From Candidatus Poseidoniaceae archaeon (GTDB taxonomy: Archaea; Thermoplasmatota; Poseidoniia; Poseidoniales; Poseidoniaceae): a stretch of DNA of 6,414 nucleotides. Where the stretch lies: positions 1 to 6,414 of the forward strand of contig DUHU01000178.1 of NCBI GenBank assembly GCA_013330765.1, in the 5' to 3' direction. Positions within the stretch are counted from its first letter, which is position 1; each line of letters begins with the position of its first letter. Both the position numbers and the translations under genes were made by a program. The notes below the pieces were generated by a model. The model was not told where the DNA came from. It ran no database searches and worked only from the letters and a program-made list of their open reading frames with translations. Below, in pieces: positions 4,949 through 6,414 of this stretch.

Positions 4949-6370
4949 ATGCCTGTTTTCGAGCACCACGCGCCCATGCCCGCTTCGCAGGAACTTCTCT
5001 GGGCATGGCACGATTCGCCCGAGGCCTTTGTCCGTATCATGCCAGAATGGGAACGTCTCATTCCCGTCCAACTTGGAGGGCTCGAAAACGGCGAACAGAC
5101 CCGCTTCAAAATGCGCCTCGGCCCCCTTCGTCCGATGTGGGTGGCCGAGCATTTTGATGTCAAAACTGGATCGGCTTTCTCAGATCGCATGGTCAAGGGG
5201 CCCTTCGGCACATGGGATCACGAGCATCGGTTCGATGCGGATGGATCGGAATCGAAGGTCGTTGACACCGTCAACTGGCGCTTGCCCTTCCATCTCCTGA
5301 GCGGTTGGACGGCGCGTCTTACGGTGATGCCTCGCATTCGCTCCATGTTCAGGTTTCGAAGTGACAGGGTCCGTGGAGACCTCAAGCGCATTCAAGAGAC
5401 CGTGGACTTGCCCCGACGTCGCGTGCTTGTTACCGGTTCAACGGGATTGATCGGGACGCAACTGTGTGCCTTTCTTTTCGCTGCAGGTCACGACGTGGTC
5501 CGCTTGCTTCGAAAGGAAACCGTCCTTCCCAAGCACCTTGCCTCAAGCGAAGTCGTTCGATGGGACGACCAAACCGGAGAAGTCCTCGAAGGTTCGTTTG
5601 AGGGCTTCGACGCGGTCATTCACCTCGCTGGCGCCGGGATTGGAGACAAGCGGTGGTCAAAGGCACGAAAAGCCCTGATTCAAAACAGCCGAACGGGGCC
5701 AACGCGTCGGCTTGCTGAAGCCCTTGCATCTGCCAAAGATCGACCTGAGGTCCTCCTTTCTGGCTCTGCAATCGGCGTTTACGGCAACCGAGGTGACGAG
5801 GTCTTGGACGAAACCTCCTCCCGGGGCGAAGGCTTCCTCTGCGACCTTGCGAACAGTTGGGAAGACGCAGCCTTGCCTGCGAAGGAGGCTGGCATTCGCT
5901 TGATTCACCTTCGAACGGGACTGGTGACCACCGCGGCCGGAGGACTCCTCGGCAAACAGCTTCTCCCCGCAAAGATGGGTGCAGGCGGGCCGATTCGAGG
6001 TGGACGTCAGCGCTTGTCGTGGATTTCCATGGACGATTACATCCACGCAGCACATCACCTGATGATGACCTCTGAAGCGGAAGGTCCGTTCAACATGACG
6101 TCGCCAAATCCCGTTCCACAGCGGACCTTTGCCAAGGTGCTCGGGCGCGTTTTGCGCCGCCCCTCTTTTGCGCCATTGCCAGGATTTGTCATCCGCCTTA
6201 TGTTTGGGGAAATGGGCCAGGAACTGATTTTGGAAGGACAACATGTTGAGCCCAAGCGCCTGCTTGAACTCGGATTTCAATTCCAACATCCGGAGCTTGA
6301 GTCCTGCCTGCGGCATACGCTTGGGAAGGTGCGTGAACCGTCTCCAGACGTCGTTCACATGCGGTCGTGA
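4949..6370 (+). CDS. SRPBCC domain fused to TIGR01777-family NAD(P)-dependent epimerase/SDR
   Basis: 473-aa two-domain protein. Residues 1-150 look like an SRPBCC (START-like) ligand-binding fold: FEHHAPMPASQELLWAWHDSPEAFVRIMPEWE, then beta strands with GPFGTWDHEHRFD and SKVVDTVNWRLPF. Residues 157-415 are an extended short-chain dehydrogenase/epimerase of the TIGR01777 (YfcH-like) family: nucleotide-binding VLVTGSTGLIG (159-169), AVIHLAGAGIGDKRWS (222-237), SGSAIGVYGNRGDEVLDE (271-288) with the candidate catalytic Y278 but no YxxxK lysine, as is usual for this family, and GPFNMTSPNPVPQRTFAKVLG. Residues 418-460 match the C-terminal DUF1731 segment (FGEMGQELILEGQHVEPKRLLELGFQFQHPELE). No signal peptide or membrane segment is seen, so it is probably cytoplasmic. 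The substrate is unknown; the SRPBCC part may hold a hydrophobic ligand. It starts 2 nt after the DUF523-DUF1722 stop. An in-frame GTG at 4886 is rejected as start. Confidence 0.92.
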   Translation: MPVFEHHAPMPASQELLWAWHDSPEAFVRIMPEWERLIPVQLGGLENGEQTRFKMRLGPLRPMWVAEHFDVKTGSAFSDRMVKGPFGTWDHEHRFDADGSESKVVDTVNWRLPFHLLSGWTARLTVMPRIRSMFRFRSDRVRGDLKRIQETVDLPRRRVLVTGSTGLIGTQLCAFLFAAGHDVVRLLRKETVLPKHLASSEVVRWDDQTGEVLEGSFEGFDAVIHLAGAGIGDKRWSKARKALIQNSRTGPTRRLAEALASAKDRPEVLLSGSAIGVYGNRGDEVLDETSSRGEGFLCDLANSWEDAALPAKEAGIRLIHLRTGLVTTAAGGLLGKQLLPAKMGAGGPIRGGRQRLSWISMDDYIHAAHHLMMTSEAEGPFNMTSPNPVPQRTFAKVLGRVLRRPSFAPLPGFVIRLMFGEMGQELILEGQHVEPKRLLELGFQFQHPELESCLRHTLGKVREPSPDVVHMRS

Positions 6371-6414
6371 ATGTTCCAACCTCCGACGGGTCTATCCGCC
6401 GTACGCAAAAACAC
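6371..6414. other. Right-edge fragment, possible start or end of a further gene
   Basis: Forty-four bases follow the epimerase stop. Three readings stay open: an ATG at 6371 directly after the stop (MFQPPTGLSAVRKN on the plus strand); a GTG at 6367 overlapping the stop as GTGA (MNVPTSDGSIRRTQKH); or the tail of a convergent minus-strand gene ending VFAYGG with stop TAG at 6394-6392. None has a recognisable domain and no terminator or T-run is visible, so I cannot decide. Confidence 0.3.

Noticed and set aside
5657..6379. A 240-codon minus-strand open frame opposite the epimerase gene.
   Set aside because: The plus strand has continuous TIGR01777 and DUF1731 homology across it, and the minus product is basic, low in pattern and unrecognisable.

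Overview
The window is densely coding and reads best as chromosomal DNA from a marine planktonic archaeon, possibly a Marine Group II (Poseidoniales) type euryarchaeote. The archaeal clues are a TrmB-family regulator, TATA-like boxes about 22-31 nt upstream of first-gene start codons with no Shine-Dalgarno sequence there (leaderless pattern), and Shine-Dalgarno sequences kept in front of most operon-internal genes. Several enzymes are of bacterial type (GTP cyclohydrolase II, PrxQ-like peroxiredoxin, DUF523-DUF1722, TIGR01777 epimerase), as is common in that group. The lineage is an inference and was not confirmed by any search.

Layout: two divergent transcription units leave a 94-bp intergenic region (2278-2371). 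Leftward (minus strand): ribA (GTP cyclohydrolase II, 2277-1666), a PrxQ/Bcp-like peroxiredoxin (1654-1130) and a TrmB-family regulator (1130 to the left edge, C-terminus missing). The genes are 11 nt apart or overlap by 1 nt. Rightward (plus strand): a class II-like FAD photolyase (2372-3940), a DUF523-DUF1722 fusion (3990-4946) and an SRPBCC-epimerase fusion of the TIGR01777 family (4949-6370), then 44 nt of ambiguous sequence at the right edge. There are no RNA genes, CRISPR arrays, insertion sequences or convincing terminators.

How it fits together: the locus looks like a light-damage and photo-oxidative-stress module. Photolyase needs FAD, and RibA makes the first committed intermediate of flavin synthesis. 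The peroxiredoxin would handle peroxides. DUF523 is the family of TudS [4Fe-4S] thiouracil desulfidases, and DUF1722 (YbgA) neighbours phrB in E. coli. The divergent promoters of ribA and photolyase are near mirror images (GGTATAT plus GAACCGT on one side, its inverted copy with 3 extra bases on the other), which suggests shared control, perhaps by the TrmB protein of the same locus. A similar AACGG-N3-TATA arrangement occurs at exactly the same distance from the DUF523-DUF1722 start.

Oddities: the photolyase keeps the class II electron-transfer Trp triad but appears to have Gln where the lesion-contacting Glu is expected. The peroxiredoxin lacks two of the four normally invariant active-site residues. 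Hand-counted G+C steps from about 45-50% to about 60% inside ribA near position 1800.
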